The translations under genes and the position numbers were made by a program. The notes below the pieces were generated by a model, which searched no databases, had not been told where the DNA came from, and saw nothing but the letters and a program-made list of their open reading frames with translations. A stretch of 64,000 nucleotides of DNA from Druceiella hillmani (taxonomy: Eukaryota > Arthropoda > Insecta > Lepidoptera > Hepialidae), in NCBI GenBank assembly GCA_039881145.1, contig JAYKKI010000061.1, positions 12,002,001 through 12,066,000 on the forward strand, given 5' to 3'. Below are positions 50,501 to 63,080 of the stretch, in pieces (the first letter of the stretch is position 1; the number at the start of each line of letters is the position of its first letter).

Positions 50501-53500
50501 TTTATTGATTTTCAATAATAAATTTAAACAATAATAAAAGTACAGATTGGGACAGTTTTTCTATACTGGGGCTGGGTAGGTAGTAGTTATGGAGTGCCAT
50601 GTCACCTAATTCTGACAAACCCCATTCGCCTTCTACATTGGCGTATAGATATTTATAAATATATTAACTTACTATTTTGGCTTCTAACAGGTTTTTGTTG
50701 AATAAGACATAGTACCACTTTACGTTTCTTGTCAAAAGGTATGAATGTTGAAAGATATTTACAGAAAGAGCTAATTTCCGACTCAAACACTTCTTAAAGT
50801 AAAACACCAATTAAAATTGATGATTCAGACGATCTAAAGCAAAAATTTCAGGCATATATACAAACAAATCAGAATTTTCGACTATTATCAAGAACGCTGT
50901 TTTATGTCATGAAATAATTTAAACTGGAGAAGCTAAAATTAACTTTGAAAAGGAATATATTCCAACCATACCACATTTAAAGAATACGTTGAGTACCAGA
51001 AATGAACAGAACAAGAGAAAAAATAGAAAATCGTTAAGCAGAACTTCCAAAGGAACCACATAAAAATATGGCTAAACCAATAAAAATTATTGCAACTTTT
51101 GAAAGTAATAAAAAGGAAAAGTAATTAAGATTAAATAGAAGCTCCAATCTGAGGCAAAACAGGTAGTGGATTCTGAAAATAACATGGATAAGATTTTGTC
51201 TAAAGTAGAAAACCAGATTAATCTCAGAAGAACATGCAACTAAAAATATTTGTTAAGATTGGCAATTATATAGATGGGATGAAATTTTTCAGGAATAACC
51301 ATTAAAGAATTTGGAAAAATATAAAAGTTATATGATTAAAAATAATGACTATAAGTGGATTTGACACAGTCAGATCAGAGTTAGTGGAAGGAGAAGATTA
51401 GGCCTTCGGTGTCATTGAATACTTTTGAATTTATTAATGTTGATTATTATTAAATTTTAATGATAATAAGAAAATATTTTTGATAAGCTGATTAATTTGA
51501 TGCCCAGCATTACAATAATAATAGTATATATTTAGAGCCCTCATCAATTATCCTGCTAATGTATAATTGACCTTATACATGTTTCGTTATTATTATTGTC
51601 TCTTAGAAATCATATTTTTAAAGCATTTATTAACTATATATATAATCTAAAACATGTTCTAAAATTCTATCAAAAAATGGGTGAGTTCAGGGCGCATGAA
51701 CTTATTCAATCATAGACACTGCTAAATTTTGTCATAAAATAGGGTCTATATAAGAAGGTTTACAAAAAAAATCCTAAAAATAATATATGGCAATAAAAAC
51801 ACATAACTTGTATCTCGTTCGTAACAGACCAAGTTTTATGATAAAAAATTTTAGAACCTCAACATCATGAAATGTATTTCGTATCTTGGATTTTCTCATT
51901 ATTTTTAATTTTAGAATTAAGAAGACATAAAAAGAAAAATTTAGAAGTGTCATGTTAAAAATGCGTCAATTAATTAATAAACATTTTTCCTCTTTTATAT
52001 GCTAATTTATATTTTTATTAACTTAGATTTAAACCTGTTAATTACCTTTCACTCTCCACAACTTTTATTATGTTTCTTTTCAATGTTTCTTCTTCCAAAG
52101 TATTAATATTTAATCCAATTCCAATTCCCAAACGTTCCATTAGTCTAACATTACGAAATTGATCCAGTTCCATTGGAATTCCTATTATGGGGACTCTGTT
52201 GTGAACAGCCTCATCAAATGAATGGAGACCACCGTGACTTATAAATGCTTTTACGTTTGGATGACCTGTAATATTGACATTTATATTTAATCAATAAACA
52301 AATTATAGAATTAACTTAAAATAGTATTTGAAACTATAAATTATACAGAATTTGGGTACATTAGAGAATTGCGATTATACAACTTTTTAAAGTTGAATAT
52401 GACTTTAATTTCTATTAATGATAGTAAAATAATCCAAGGTTATGTGAAGCTTAATCAATCAATATTAACTGATTTATAATCAGTAAGTTGGGAGTTGTAA
52501 ATGTTAAAGTTACAATTTTATTAGCTGATAGTGGCAAAATAGTATTATGTATATTAAATTGAAGTATGTTAAATTGAAGTAGCAAGCATACATATTATAA
52601 TTGTCTTATTTTTTTCTTAAGAACCCATAGAACAGTGTATGAGTAATTTTTTCTTTGTAAGTTGATTTATATAAAACTGTATAAACTTATTCATATAATT
52701 TTTGGCAAATATTTTCAAAATGAAAACATTTTCATTTATGGAAACAACTGTTTATCTATATCCAATATCTTATTTCCAAAGAGAAATTAAATTTATGATA
52801 CTTAGTGTCTTCTACAACAACTTCAATAAATTTGTTTTAATATCTCTATTATTGACAAAATAGTCGTGTGTAAACCCTTGGTTGTTTTACCTGGGTAAAG
52901 GCATACTAATGAAAATTCCAGCATCATATTGTTTAAATTTTATTTCCCTACCATTCAAATTGTTGCTTGAATGCGCATGACAAATACATAATGTTACATA
53001 CACTAAAGCAATTGTTAATATTGCTGAGGTCAGTGCTAAATATTTATTGTAAATTATTATTCGGCCTACCAAGGGTACACCCTTGAAACCTTACATAATT
53101 TTTTACTAAATATGCCATTATTTAAAAAAATGGCTTATTCCAGTTTGGCAGAAAGTATTTTTAAATGCATTGGAATAACAAAGTATTGCATAGAGTATGT
53201 GATTTGACATTTCTTTAATACCAGTTAGATGGCAAGAAAAATAAGTTAGTAATATGTTGACCGTAAAAAACACAAGTATACCGCCTAAAGGCAATCAGTT
53301 CATTCCTTTACATGATCATTGCAATTTGTAGAAGCACATTACGGTGGAAGTTTGATACAACTAAACATTAAAAATTTGTACACATTTTTCAAGTACTGTC
53401 AATCTATTATACTTCAAAGCAATGCTCAATGAAAATTTGAACTTTGGTTTTGGAAACCCAAAATAAGTCAAAACGCATTGAATTAAATGAAAAAATTAAT

Positions 53501-56500
53501 CTGAAGCAGATAAATCCTAAAAATTAAGATTTATCATAGAAAAAGAGTGTATACTTTAAAAGCACAAGCTTTTTTTAAACTACTTAAGAGATAAAGATAA
53601 GCAACTGGCAACCTTTTCCTTCGACTGCCAAAGAAATTTAGTGCTGCTGAAAGTTCCTGTTCAAATGGCATATAACAGTAAACAGTTATACTTTTAAAAT
53701 TTCACAGTAATAAGGGGACCATCCAAAAATCCTCTAAACAAGAATACATTGTTTGCCTATGTATGGACAGAAAATGAGCATGCTATGGGTGCTATTTCAT
53801 CTGGAATGAAATAGCCTTCGTTGTTTAATACAGGCTAAATAAAAACAATTTAATAGGAGTCACCCACATTTCTCTAGTAGCCGATGGATGTGGACGACAA
53901 AATAAAAATAGCTCAATGTTAGCTACCTATTTTCAATAGATTCTGGAAAATTTACTGATGAAAATATTAAATTAATATTCCCAGTCACTGGTCATTTGTT
54001 TGTGCCTATCGTTCAAGTATTTGGCAATATTGAAAAATCCACAAATATATCAAGGTTCAACTGGAAAATATCTCTATAAAATATATTAAAAACAATAGCA
54101 CAATTTCATATTAAAATATCACAGTCCAAACGATTCATTGTCAGAAGATCTAAAAGTGTAGGAAATGTTTTAATGCATGGGGAGCTTTTTTATAATCTGA
54201 AAAGCATATGTAAAGTCAGAAAAAAAGCTAAGACGATGATACAGCCCGCTTCAATTCCAAAAGGTGTAGCAATAAATCTACTAAAACAAAGAGATGTTAA
54301 TTAACTTTTCACAAAGGACTATGGTGGAAATTATAAGAAACTGGCAAATTTTAAATTCTACACAAACATATTGAATAGTCCAGTTAGTGAAAATGAGAAG
54401 ATGAAGAAATGGAAGATATTTGCAAGATGAGAGAATGATGTTACTTTAAAGATTTAATTTACGTTATAAATATTTCTAAAAATTCGTGTTTATCTATACT
54501 TGGTTAAGTACATTATTAGTGATGATATATTGTTGAACTGGTAACTGAATCCAAAACTTGGTAACAAGCACAATTCGATGAATTTTGGAACATCAAAAAC
54601 AATCCATTGCAATCTGAGTCTGTATGGTACGCCCAGTGCCATTACTATTAATCACTAAGCTCAAATCATTTTTTTGAAGATATTGCTGAAATAGTACAAA
54701 ATAAAAGTTTTTTCATTTCATGATAAAAAATTGTCAACCACTGATTCCATATGTCTCATTAATAGTCTATGGCAATCTGGAAACTATTAACTATCATATT
54801 GCAAAAGTTCTATTCCAATTAGATTAGTAGTGTTTGTGTGATTCTTAAAAAAAATATTCTCCAAAAAAAACAAACCTTTCCTCTTTTAAATGTAAGCGGA
54901 GTTATAGCATGAATATAACATTGCCAGGCTGTAAATAGTATTTTATTGGATATAATATAATAAATCTAAAGGGAGATGTTAGTTAACAAAATTATAATAC
55001 TATGATAATTGGTTCAGCATAATTTATAGCAAATATATGTATGCTAGAAAATATTCGAGAACAAGTTTATATTTTTAGAGATTTATACATATAATAAAAA
55101 ATTATAAAAGAATGAATTCTGTACATTGAAAATATTTAAAAAATGTGATTGATTTAAAAAAAGTGATTGAGAAAAACTTTTTTATAATTTTTGTTTATCT
55201 TATTTTATATTACACATTTTATGTAATATGGTAATACTCCTAATGAACTTTTCGCGAATAGTTTTGTTTATAGAGAAAATATTTTAGAAAAAGAATTTTT
55301 GAATTATTTATTTGGGAAAGTTAGTTTTTAAATTATTTAATATTAATAATAAGTAATGTTTCGATGCTTTCAAGTTGTTATCGTTTCATTCCTCAAGCAT
55401 TAGAATCGTTTTTATCCACAGCTGGCTAGCTAACTATATTTACTATGTTGCAAAGCAAACGCTAGAAATTAATTTATGTGGATGATATGTGAAACCATGA
55501 TGGAGGCTTCAATTAACATCAAATTCATCTTTAGGATATCCGTTTATGATTCATATTTAAAATAGCATAAAATTTATTTTTGACAGCTAATCTGGATTAT
55601 ATACGTCATTATATGGCTATATTGATAACCAACATATTACTAATAGCAAGCCGCATCTTTTTTTAACAAGATGATGTAAAATAATTAATGAAAAAATGAT
55701 ATGTCACTAGGTATCTAGATCTCGTTATTTACATTGATATAAAGATATGAATAACCCTTGCAGTGTTATGAATGCTCAACTTTTAGCGCCATCTTTTGGT
55801 GCCATATCCATTCAATTAAATTGCGTTACACTAGTGATGAGCTCTTAATTATTATTATATACATAAATTTCTTTAAAACCTTTCGGCCCATGAATGGTCT
55901 ATAAAAATTCATATGTTCTGTTTCTTATGTTCCATAATTTTATATTTTAATATTTCCAAGTTTTGGGGTATTCTATATGAATCTATGTAACATTTGTTTC
56001 TGTCGAGTTTATTATAATGTGTTCATGAATGTTCTCATCAGTCCTAAATTTTAGCCATAACATATTAAGTATTCAATATTGGCAAATTTTATATTTTATT
56101 TAATTGTAACTATTTTCATTTCAAATTTCTACATATACTCTTTACGAATGTAATACAGCTGTAAAATTTTAAATTGATTACCATTCACATCAAAGTATGT
56201 GAATTGTAGTTCTGATTGTCTTTAGTTAAAGGAATGTTTCTTTTATGCCATTATTTAATCAAGAATGTATTAATGGTTTTGTTAGGTATTAATCTCATGT
56301 TTAAGTTAATCTTTAGTTAAAGGTGAAAAAAAATATGAAGTGTGCTCAAAATTCAATTAGCCAAGATATATAATGTCTTATGCAGATATTTTAAGAACTC
56401 ATTTAGTTTCTTGATATAATGTTGCTCTAATATAAATAAATCAGAATTTTCTTTTTCCATTTTCTAAAAGTGAAGGTGCTATCGGAATAAATAAGACAGT

Positions 56501-59500
56501 TCTTGTGCCATTTTGCAGTAAAATCTAAAAGCAGGCAGAAATTGTAATATTGCTGAAAATTTTATTGGTCATTAATCATTTAACCAGGAATGTACAATAT
56601 TTAAGTATATCTCGTAAAATCAGATAATATATCGATACCATGTATATCAATACGTTGAATCTCAAAGGGCATAAATGTCATTAAATTTTTTTTTTCAATA
56701 TGAACAAAAACCAAAATAATTGCACGTTTTTGTTGTATTTTTTATGTTCTAAAAGCTATACAAATTTCATAAAGGCAAAAGTGCTCAGGATTTTGGGCTG
56801 CATAATGTTTTAAAATGGTATTTTATTCAAATCTAATATTCGAAGAAAAAAAGTTCTTATACGCCCAAAAACCATAAACAAATATGGCTTTAACATCCCA
56901 AAAAATAGCTACCATGTAAGAGGTTTAGGGCTACTAACTGCTTACTTGAAATATTATCATTAAGCAATATGTCGTGTTAAGGACAATTTCTTTAGTATAT
57001 ATACTTAAAAGACTATTTAATTCAATGAATAGATGGAAATAATTCATAGTTTTTTTCTTTTATTTTTCATAGACTCATTGCAACCATTTTATAGCTGTTT
57101 CGCTGCCTGTCACTGTTAATTAGATAATTTCTATTTAGAACACTGTTCTAAAGCATTTTTGGAAGGGCAGCACCATTCTTATGAGAATGCACTGACCTTT
57201 TCCTGTGATATCTTAGAGTATGTTACTCTACCGCGGTAACTGTACACTAACAAATTTTATAGAACTCTAAATTATACTACGCCAAGAACTTATAGATCCT
57301 GATAATTGTGATAATAGAAAGAGATATTTCCTATTTGATGATCAAAAAAGTGGCAAAAATTATCTCACCCATATGCAGTAATATAATATTCATCTTCTCA
57401 TAATTTCTTTCCTGTTAGTTGTATATTAAAACACGTTACCCTTTTTATTAATCTCATTTATTTCCTACTTGAACTGTTAAGTTTATTTCCTTAAAAAGTC
57501 GTAAAGATGTTCCCACAATAAAAGGAAATAACTTTTTGGGTTTAGTAGTTAAATCAGTCGAGTAGTTTTTAAGAAAATACCTATATAAGGTCAGATTTTA
57601 AACTTATTTTCGCACTCTGCATAAAAATCAATAATAATTTGGGAGAAATTAGGAAAAGACTGAATTTCAAAATGAAGTCATTAAAGACAAAAATTTACCT
57701 AATCCATAAATTAATTGGGCTGTGATAATTTAAATATTTGTAGAGTTTATAGCAATAACATATTGTCATAAAATAAATATTTATCATAATACTCATAGTA
57801 AAGACTATTAATCTAAACATTTTGTAATTTTTTTGTAAATATGACTTTTCTGAAAGTAACTTAAAAAGTCACATAGAATATACTTTTTGAAATGTTTATA
57901 TTACAAGAAATTTATAGCCCATAAGTATATACAACTCTTGTTTCACCATAGTTAAATAGCATATTCGAAGTGAGTAACAATACATAATAGTCCAAAAATA
58001 CCCTTGCATTTGTATGTAGTGGATTATATTTTATTACAATCAGTATTCTAGTTAAACCTGAATTATCTTAAGATTATCCACAATAATATTGCTATGAGCA
58101 AAAAGAGTAAATTTGTTTTTTTTGACAATAATGAGGAGTCATATGAATCAACATATATTTATTTCATGATGGATGTGACCCTTAAATACAAGGTATCTAT
58201 ATATTGCATAGTAACAGTTAACAATCAAAGCATAATATTATGAATAGTAGTGTCTTATGCAAATATTTACCTAAAAGATCTTGTTGGGGCAGCCATTTTG
58301 AAATCCAAACATTTTCTGGCTTCTCCTTAAAGTCCTCATTTTCAAATTTCCACACAATATTGTATGGAAGTTTTGCAAAAGCTTTAGTGAATGTCTTGAT
58401 TGTTTGTTCAGGCAGATCTGTGGACTTCATACTTGAACCAAAGCTGACATAGATAACACCTTTCTTCGATTTGTCTAAATATTGCTGTAGATCCTACAAT
58501 ATTTACATATTCATAAATATATTGTTTAAGTTACATATACATGCTTTGCAAAAAATATCCCAGATTTGTTAAGGTCAATATGCTCAGAGTTGCAGATTGG
58601 TGAGTAAAAACCTTCTCTCTAAAACAATATTGGCGTTTTAATGTAACATAAATTTTTGTATTAAAAATGTATCATAATATTTTAAATATATTCTTAGATA
58701 TATTGATTTCAAATGTTATAAACCGCACAGAGAATTATTTGATAATATACTCATGGATATATTTAGAGGAACTTAAAAAAAGGAGCAATTTACATAAAAA
58801 CAGATTTATTCATATTGTATGGGCTTATAATAATTATTCAATTGAATTAACAATTTTGAACACAAAAAACTTACACTTAACAAAAAAAATCAGGGGCAGT
58901 AATTGCAGTACCTTAATTGTAAAGAGTTTTGACCTGTCATAGCAAAAATTGAATATCTGGTCTAAACACTGATTTTTTCTTAATGGGTGACATAGTCAGA
59001 TTTAGTGTTACCTCCTCTTGCTGTAAAAACTGCCTGCATACATCTAGTCATACCTTTTATTACATCATCAGTAAAACTTTTTGGAATTAGGTCCCAGTCT
59101 TCTGTCAATGCACTTCTGAGGTCCCTTAAGTTAACTGCTGTCGGATTTCTTTGCTTAATTTGTTTTCCCAGCTTATTTCAAATGTGTTCTATCTAGATTA
59201 GTGTGCTGGCCACTCCAAAACATCAATTCTGGCCTCAGTAATATATTCCGGAACGACTACTATAGTGTGAAGTCAAGCATTATCATGCATTAAAAGAAAA
59301 TCATCTTCAATAGATGGGACAAAAGCAACACAATCAGCTTTAAAGTGTTTGTTATGTATCTTGCCATAGTCAAGTACCCATTTTCTACAATGTGTAGCTC
59401 CACATATGCTCCTAAGGACCATCCCATACCATTACTGACACTCCACCATAAAGCTCACTTCCAACAATGTTATACTGAGCATATCTTTCTCCAGATCATA

Positions 59501-62500
59501 TCCATACTTTAACCCTTCCATTATCTGACTTAAGACAGAATTTGGACTCATCAGTAAAGAATATATTTGTCCAAGCGTCATCATCCTAGTGTCAGTGCGA
59601 CCAAGTGACACCACTTGATGACCTTGGTGAGTAATGGTCCTCTGGCGGGCAAGTATGCTCCTATTCAAGCTGTCTTAAGTCTTCTTCTAATGGTTTTGAA
59701 GCTAAATGTCACTTGTTGCACTTCCTGAAGCTTAGTTCTTACTTAGAAAGAAGTCGAAGTGCAGTTTCTTAAGACACTGCTTACAATATATCTGACGTCG
59801 CTCTCTATTATTACTCTTTTGCGACCTTGCCTTTTAATGTCCTGAATACACTCTAGTCTCGTGGTATTGTTAAACATTGCGAAAAATCACAGACTTGGAA
59901 ACTCGTAATAATAGAAATTAAAGTTACAGCTTTTGACACTTACGAAACACTGATATCCAGTATTATCATTTAAATTTATTAAATAATGTGCCCTTAATGC
60001 AATTTTTTTTAATTTGTGAGAAAAACAATAAAAATAAAGTGTCACTTGCAAAATTTCTTGCAGTACTTAATATTGAATATTATGCGCGACAAAGAAATTA
60101 ACAGATAACCAAAAAAACAAATGGAAGTCATAAATAAAATTCAATTGAATTCCTTTTTTTTTTCAAATAACCTATAGTGGTATAGATGGTCAGCGAGTTA
60201 TGAGAAGATTTTTTGTGTTCCTCTAAACATGTCACTGAGTGTATTTAGCATTCCTTTTGCTTTTTTTTGCCTGACACTAAAGGAAAATTTACAATTAAAT
60301 TTTTTTCTTTACTTTATAATTCTACTCTATAAATTACTATTCCAAATTTAATTTAAATTCATACAGGTTAGGTTCCAATTATAAATTGGTGTTACAAATA
60401 CTCATTGGCTTTGATAACATGGTCAATAGAGGTAAGATTAATTAAGAAAGTTAATCACCACAACATTTATTAAGAAAATCATTAATTAAGAACATACATT
60501 AAGAAAATCAATCTGTAATAGAAGAATCCTAATAAAATCCTAAAAAGAGATCAAAAAAATACCAGGCTCATATATTCAGCTTCATTGAGAAAGCTACTTA
60601 AAATCAAAGGGCCAAACTTGTTCAAGAATTTTGTTGGCAGATATACTAGTGAACATTTCAATAGAAAACGTCAAAACTGGGCACTGCACTATTTTCCACT
60701 AGTAATATTACTGAAGGGATAGTATTAAGCTATGTCTGGAAAGTGAGTGGATACACAGTCAACAAACCTACGATCAGTAAATTAATAAGGAATACAAGGA
60801 ACTTATTATAAATGTTGAGAATCGAACCCTAGAAAGTTTAATGAAAATCCTATCTGCCACTCTAATTACTAATTACTCACTCTAGAATTATTTGACTGGT
60901 TATGGTAAAGTTTCCCATTGATTCCCTTAAAAATTTCTAATGGTTATAGAAAAGGCTATAACTAATATATTTGCCTCATACTTAGGAAATATATTTGCCT
61001 CATACTTTTAAAAATAAATAGGTAACAAAATCCTTGTTTATAATATGTAATGCAGAATACACATAATTTAATCATGCTACAGCTTTGGGCCCCCCCAGCA
61101 AACAGTTCCATCCCGAACACTATCCTCAAAAAACTGACTAATATTTCATGGTTCATTTTAGTTGATATCAAAACTTAAGGGATGAATTCGGAAGCCTCAG
61201 TTCAAAACATACAGCACGACTTCCTTAATAATAATCTTAAACAACTTACAAAATGGTTCCTTAAAATGATATCTAATGAAAGCCAAATACCGAATAAAAA
61301 GCCAACACCTGAATAACCAGCACTAACTTTAACCACTAGAAGAGATAACTGATAAGTGACTGCTGCATCTTCAATATGACATCATACTCTCTTATAATCA
61401 CAAAATTACTGCCAGATAAGAAAAGAAAATAAAAATAAGAGCATATAGAGGATAGTGCAAGATGTTATAAGTGCCATATAGTGATAAATTAATTTTCGGT
61501 TACACTGTTCTTTGGTTAAATTAATGCATGTATTCTAAACAATCAAAATTATTTGTTATACCTAAATAAAATGTAATGTGCTTAGTTTTTCAAAAATCAA
61601 ATCTCATATTCACCTGTAATATCTTATTTCAATGCTTATTAATTTCTATCGATAAAATATGGCACTGATATTGTGACTAAATGTTCTTATTTCTGTCAAT
61701 CTCCAGCAACCTCTATGTACCTTGCACAGTCCCTATTGCAGTGCTAAGTTAAAGAACCCTCACATAAAATTTGGCTAACGTATCAACTGTCACTCAAACT
61801 GTCACTGTCACAAAACCAACTGCCAATCCGCAGTTGGTTTTATGCCAACTTTGAACAGTGATAGAAATTTATGCTGACTTTAAACAGTGTTAGAAATTTT
61901 GATTTTGATTTAATATTGTATCAGTTTAAAATTTAAAAAAATATATGCTTTGGAAAGTTTTTTGTCAGGTTCTGAGTGTGATTCCAAATTTGCCCTTCCC
62001 AATTGATGTGTGATGATTTCTATTTTAGTGGAATGTATAATAATATTTTTAAATATTTTCAACATTAATTTTTAAAAATGAACAAAACCCTTGAACAAAA
62101 AACCTCCAAAAAACCAGTATATACTGAAAATTTTATTGAATGATATATATCCATTAATGAAATAATAACAAAAATTGATAAGTAACAAATCAATGCTGTA
62201 ACAAATATACATACCTGTGGTAATGGTTTTGTAGGCTTCAGATGAATAGAACCCAAATTTATAAATGTAGGAACAGATGGACGAATACCACTGATTATTG
62301 GATGAACATTATTGAAGTTAATTGATGTTTTCGTCATTACGTGGTCATGATTTAGCATGTCGGTCTTAACAAATTTTTTCAAAATATCATCATAACTTGA
62401 AGCATAACTCCAGTCTAAATATCGTTCCCATAAGAAATAGAATATGGCGTCAATTTTTTCCAATAATTTTAGTTGACCATTGTATAAATTTAATTGATCT

Positions 62501-63051
62501 GGGTAGTAAATGGGATGCAATGGAGTACCCAAAGCATAATATTCAGATACTGTAGATGCTGCTGAACTTATTAATATAAATGGCACATTCAAATGCTCGG
62601 CAACGGATACCATCAAGGGAATATAATTCTGAACAACAACTAAGTCAAAATATTTTCTTTTATTATTAAGTAGCCCGTTCATCACCGATGATTTCAGAAT
62701 TGTTTCAGCTATATCCCTTCCAAATCTTTTATAATATGAATACATATAATATTTTCTTGAATGTTTAATAAGTTTAGATTTTTGTACCCACACTTTGAAA
62801 ATTGGTAAAACTATGTTGTAGATATCTATTTGCGTAACATTCCTTTCGGGAGGATATTCCACACTAGGGAAACCCGTCATTATGACTAATTCATGACCTC
62901 TTTTTGCAAGTTCATTAGTGTAACAATGTAAAACTTTATGGTGACTGGGCGAGAGTGTTGAATATATTGCCAAAATTCTGGCTGCTAAAGAAATCCTCCC
63001 GTTCAAATTCAGAAATATAATCAAGAAGAGTGAGAGATTCTTAATAAACAT
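44300..63051 (-). CDS. UGT-B: UDP-glycosyltransferase paralogue, four coding exons
   Basis: Joined exons 63051-62215, 58493-58271, 52265-52046 and 44558-44300 give 1539 nt in frame (about 512 aa). Intron phases match UGT-A, and exons 2 and 3 are the same size. The signal peptide, catalytic-His context (LSPSHH), signature (HPNVKAFISHGG ... DQ) and C-terminal membrane helix are all present, so the enzyme should be active in the ER membrane. The gene spans 18.8 kb because introns 1 to 3 carry transposon relics and tandem repeats. One departure from the family is RNNG where UGT-A and most UGTs have RHKG after TEYVI. The start is supported by an upstream acceptor (TTTTTTTCAG) 17 nt before the ATG. 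Confidence 0.92.
44830..45022. repeat. Long imperfect hairpin in UGT-B intron 3
   Basis: Left arm 44830-44927 and right arm 44935-45022 are inverted copies around a 7-nt loop, with scattered mismatches and gaps of about 10 nt. The loop-proximal CTATTTGTAAAGAT is exact. No flanking target duplication was clear. Confidence 0.85.
46180..46214. repeat. Perfect 16-bp hairpin with 3-nt loop
   Basis: TGTTGAATAGAAAGTG, loop TTC, exact reverse complement. It follows short repeats of GATAAxTAAGTCAGT at 46078-46160. Confidence 0.9.
48112..48665. repeat. Tandem array of four units of about 143 bp
   Basis: The block TCTGCAAAATATTTGGGA starts at 48161, 48308 and 48451, with a degenerate fourth at 48591 (spacings 147, 143, 140). 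Each unit also has ACATTTTGTTGCAAAC, GGTGTTATGGTG and CACCAGGGxG-like blocks. It lies directly downstream, on the minus strand, of the helicase fragment. Confidence 0.88.
48677..48892 (-). pseudogene. Pif1-type helicase C-terminal fragment (Helitron-like)
   Basis: Minus-strand frame with ETFVKGQDYVALSRVRSLNS, matching the motif VI region (GQxYVALSRVxSL) of Pif1 helicases and Helitron Rep/Hel proteins. An in-frame TGA sits at 48797-48799 and the frame ends at 48677. Only the last part of the helicase is present. It sits within UGT-B intron 3. Confidence 0.72.
50195..50332 (+). pseudogene. Short coding-like fragment, unidentified
   Basis: A stretch of about 45 codons with unusually balanced base composition (LNKCAELLSIDMASYEDEK, then EEGEDYLILF) ends in TAA within an AT-rich intron. 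It may be a transposon or processed gene fragment. No family recognised. Confidence 0.3.
52046..52265 (-). CDS. UGT-B coding exon 3 (UGT signature motif)
   Basis: 220 nt, acceptor ATTACAG and donor GAAAG|GTAATT. It encodes GHPNVKAFISHGG ... PIIGIPMELDQFRN with the donor-sugar Asp-Gln pair. It does not overlap a called open frame on its own, but the homology to UGT-A exon 3 and the splice sites are clear. Confidence 0.92.
53470..54460 (+). pseudogene. Relic of a repetitive ORF with ADGCGxQNKN motif (DUF7869-like)
   Basis: Broken plus-strand frames contain FSFDCQRNL and VPVQMAYNSKQLY (53610-53690), FAYVWTENEHAMG (53755-53790), VADGCGRQNKNSSML (53878-53922), SKRFIVRRSKSVGNVLMHGE (54125-54185), IQPASIPKGVAINLLK and FYTNILNSPVSENE. 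I associate this block order with a multicopy arthropod protein family, probably transposon-encoded, that I recall as DUF7869. Stops and frameshifts make this copy dead. Position: UGT-B intron 2. Confidence 0.68.
54470..55430. other. UGT-B intron 2 sequence, nothing recognised
   Basis: AT-rich, without motif or repeat that I could define. Confidence 0.35.
55437..55840. repeat. Dispersed repeat, copy 2
   Basis: Partner of 21166-21585 with patchy similarity over about 400 bp, shared ends GGATGATATGxGAAA and GCCATATCxxTxxG. Located in UGT-B intron 2. Confidence 0.65.
58271..58493 (-). CDS. UGT-B coding exon 2
   Basis: 223 nt, acceptor ATTGTAG and donor TTTTAG|GTAAAT. It encodes DLQQYLDKSKKGVIYVSFG through WLPQQDLLG, the N-terminal part of the UDP-sugar-binding domain. 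It is intact and in frame. Confidence 0.92.
58980..59877 (-). pseudogene. Tc1-like transposase relic in UGT-B intron 1
   Basis: Minus-strand order: GRKRVIIESDVRYIVSSVLR (second helix-turn-helix, about 59765-59825), VTFSFKTIRRRLKTA (59665-59710), NIFFTDESKF (first Asp, about 59540-59570), SGERYAQYNIVG (59465-59500), VPSIEDDFLLMHDNA (second Asp, about 59278-59322), IDVLEWPAH (59205-59232), then a C-terminal SDYVTH end. The third acidic motif (SPDLNPIE in relatives) is destroyed by stops. Length of about 300 codons is near the usual 340. Terminal repeats not identified. Confidence 0.85.
59890..62200. other. UGT-B intron 1, ancestral part
   Basis: Contains blocks homologous to UGT-A intron 1 (60370-60620 and 61190-61440). 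No gene. The G/C-rich spot near 61090 is only a homopolymer C run. Confidence 0.6.
61812..61841. repeat. Perfect 12-bp hairpin
   Basis: AAAACCAACTGC, 6-nt loop, exact reverse complement. Confidence 0.85.
62215..63051 (-). CDS. UGT-B coding exon 1
   Basis: 279 codons ending at PLPQ with donor CAG|GTATGT, the same junction as UGT-A. It holds the signal peptide (MFIKNLSLFLIIFLNLN) and the catalytic SHH motif. The open frame runs on into the intron to 62065, and that tail is not coding. Confidence 0.9.
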
Positions 63052-63080
63052 ATTGAGAATGTGGTCACCTGAAAAAAATT
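63052..63080 (-). promoter_or_regulatory. 3' splice site upstream of the UGT-B start codon
   Basis: On the minus strand, TTTTTTTCAG| ends at 63069, 17 nt before the ATG, and is positionally conserved with UGT-A. It falls in the proximal copy of a 158-bp tandem duplication, so a second candidate acceptor lies 158 bp upstream. Confidence 0.6.

Noticed and set aside
57100..57240. Higher-complexity patch with short palindromes
   Set aside because: Could not be linked to a repeat copy or a coding frame.
62065..62214. Extension of UGT-B exon 1 to the end of its open frame
   Set aside because: Homology to UGTs stops exactly at the CAG|GTATGT donor and resumes in exon 2, so the extension is intronic.
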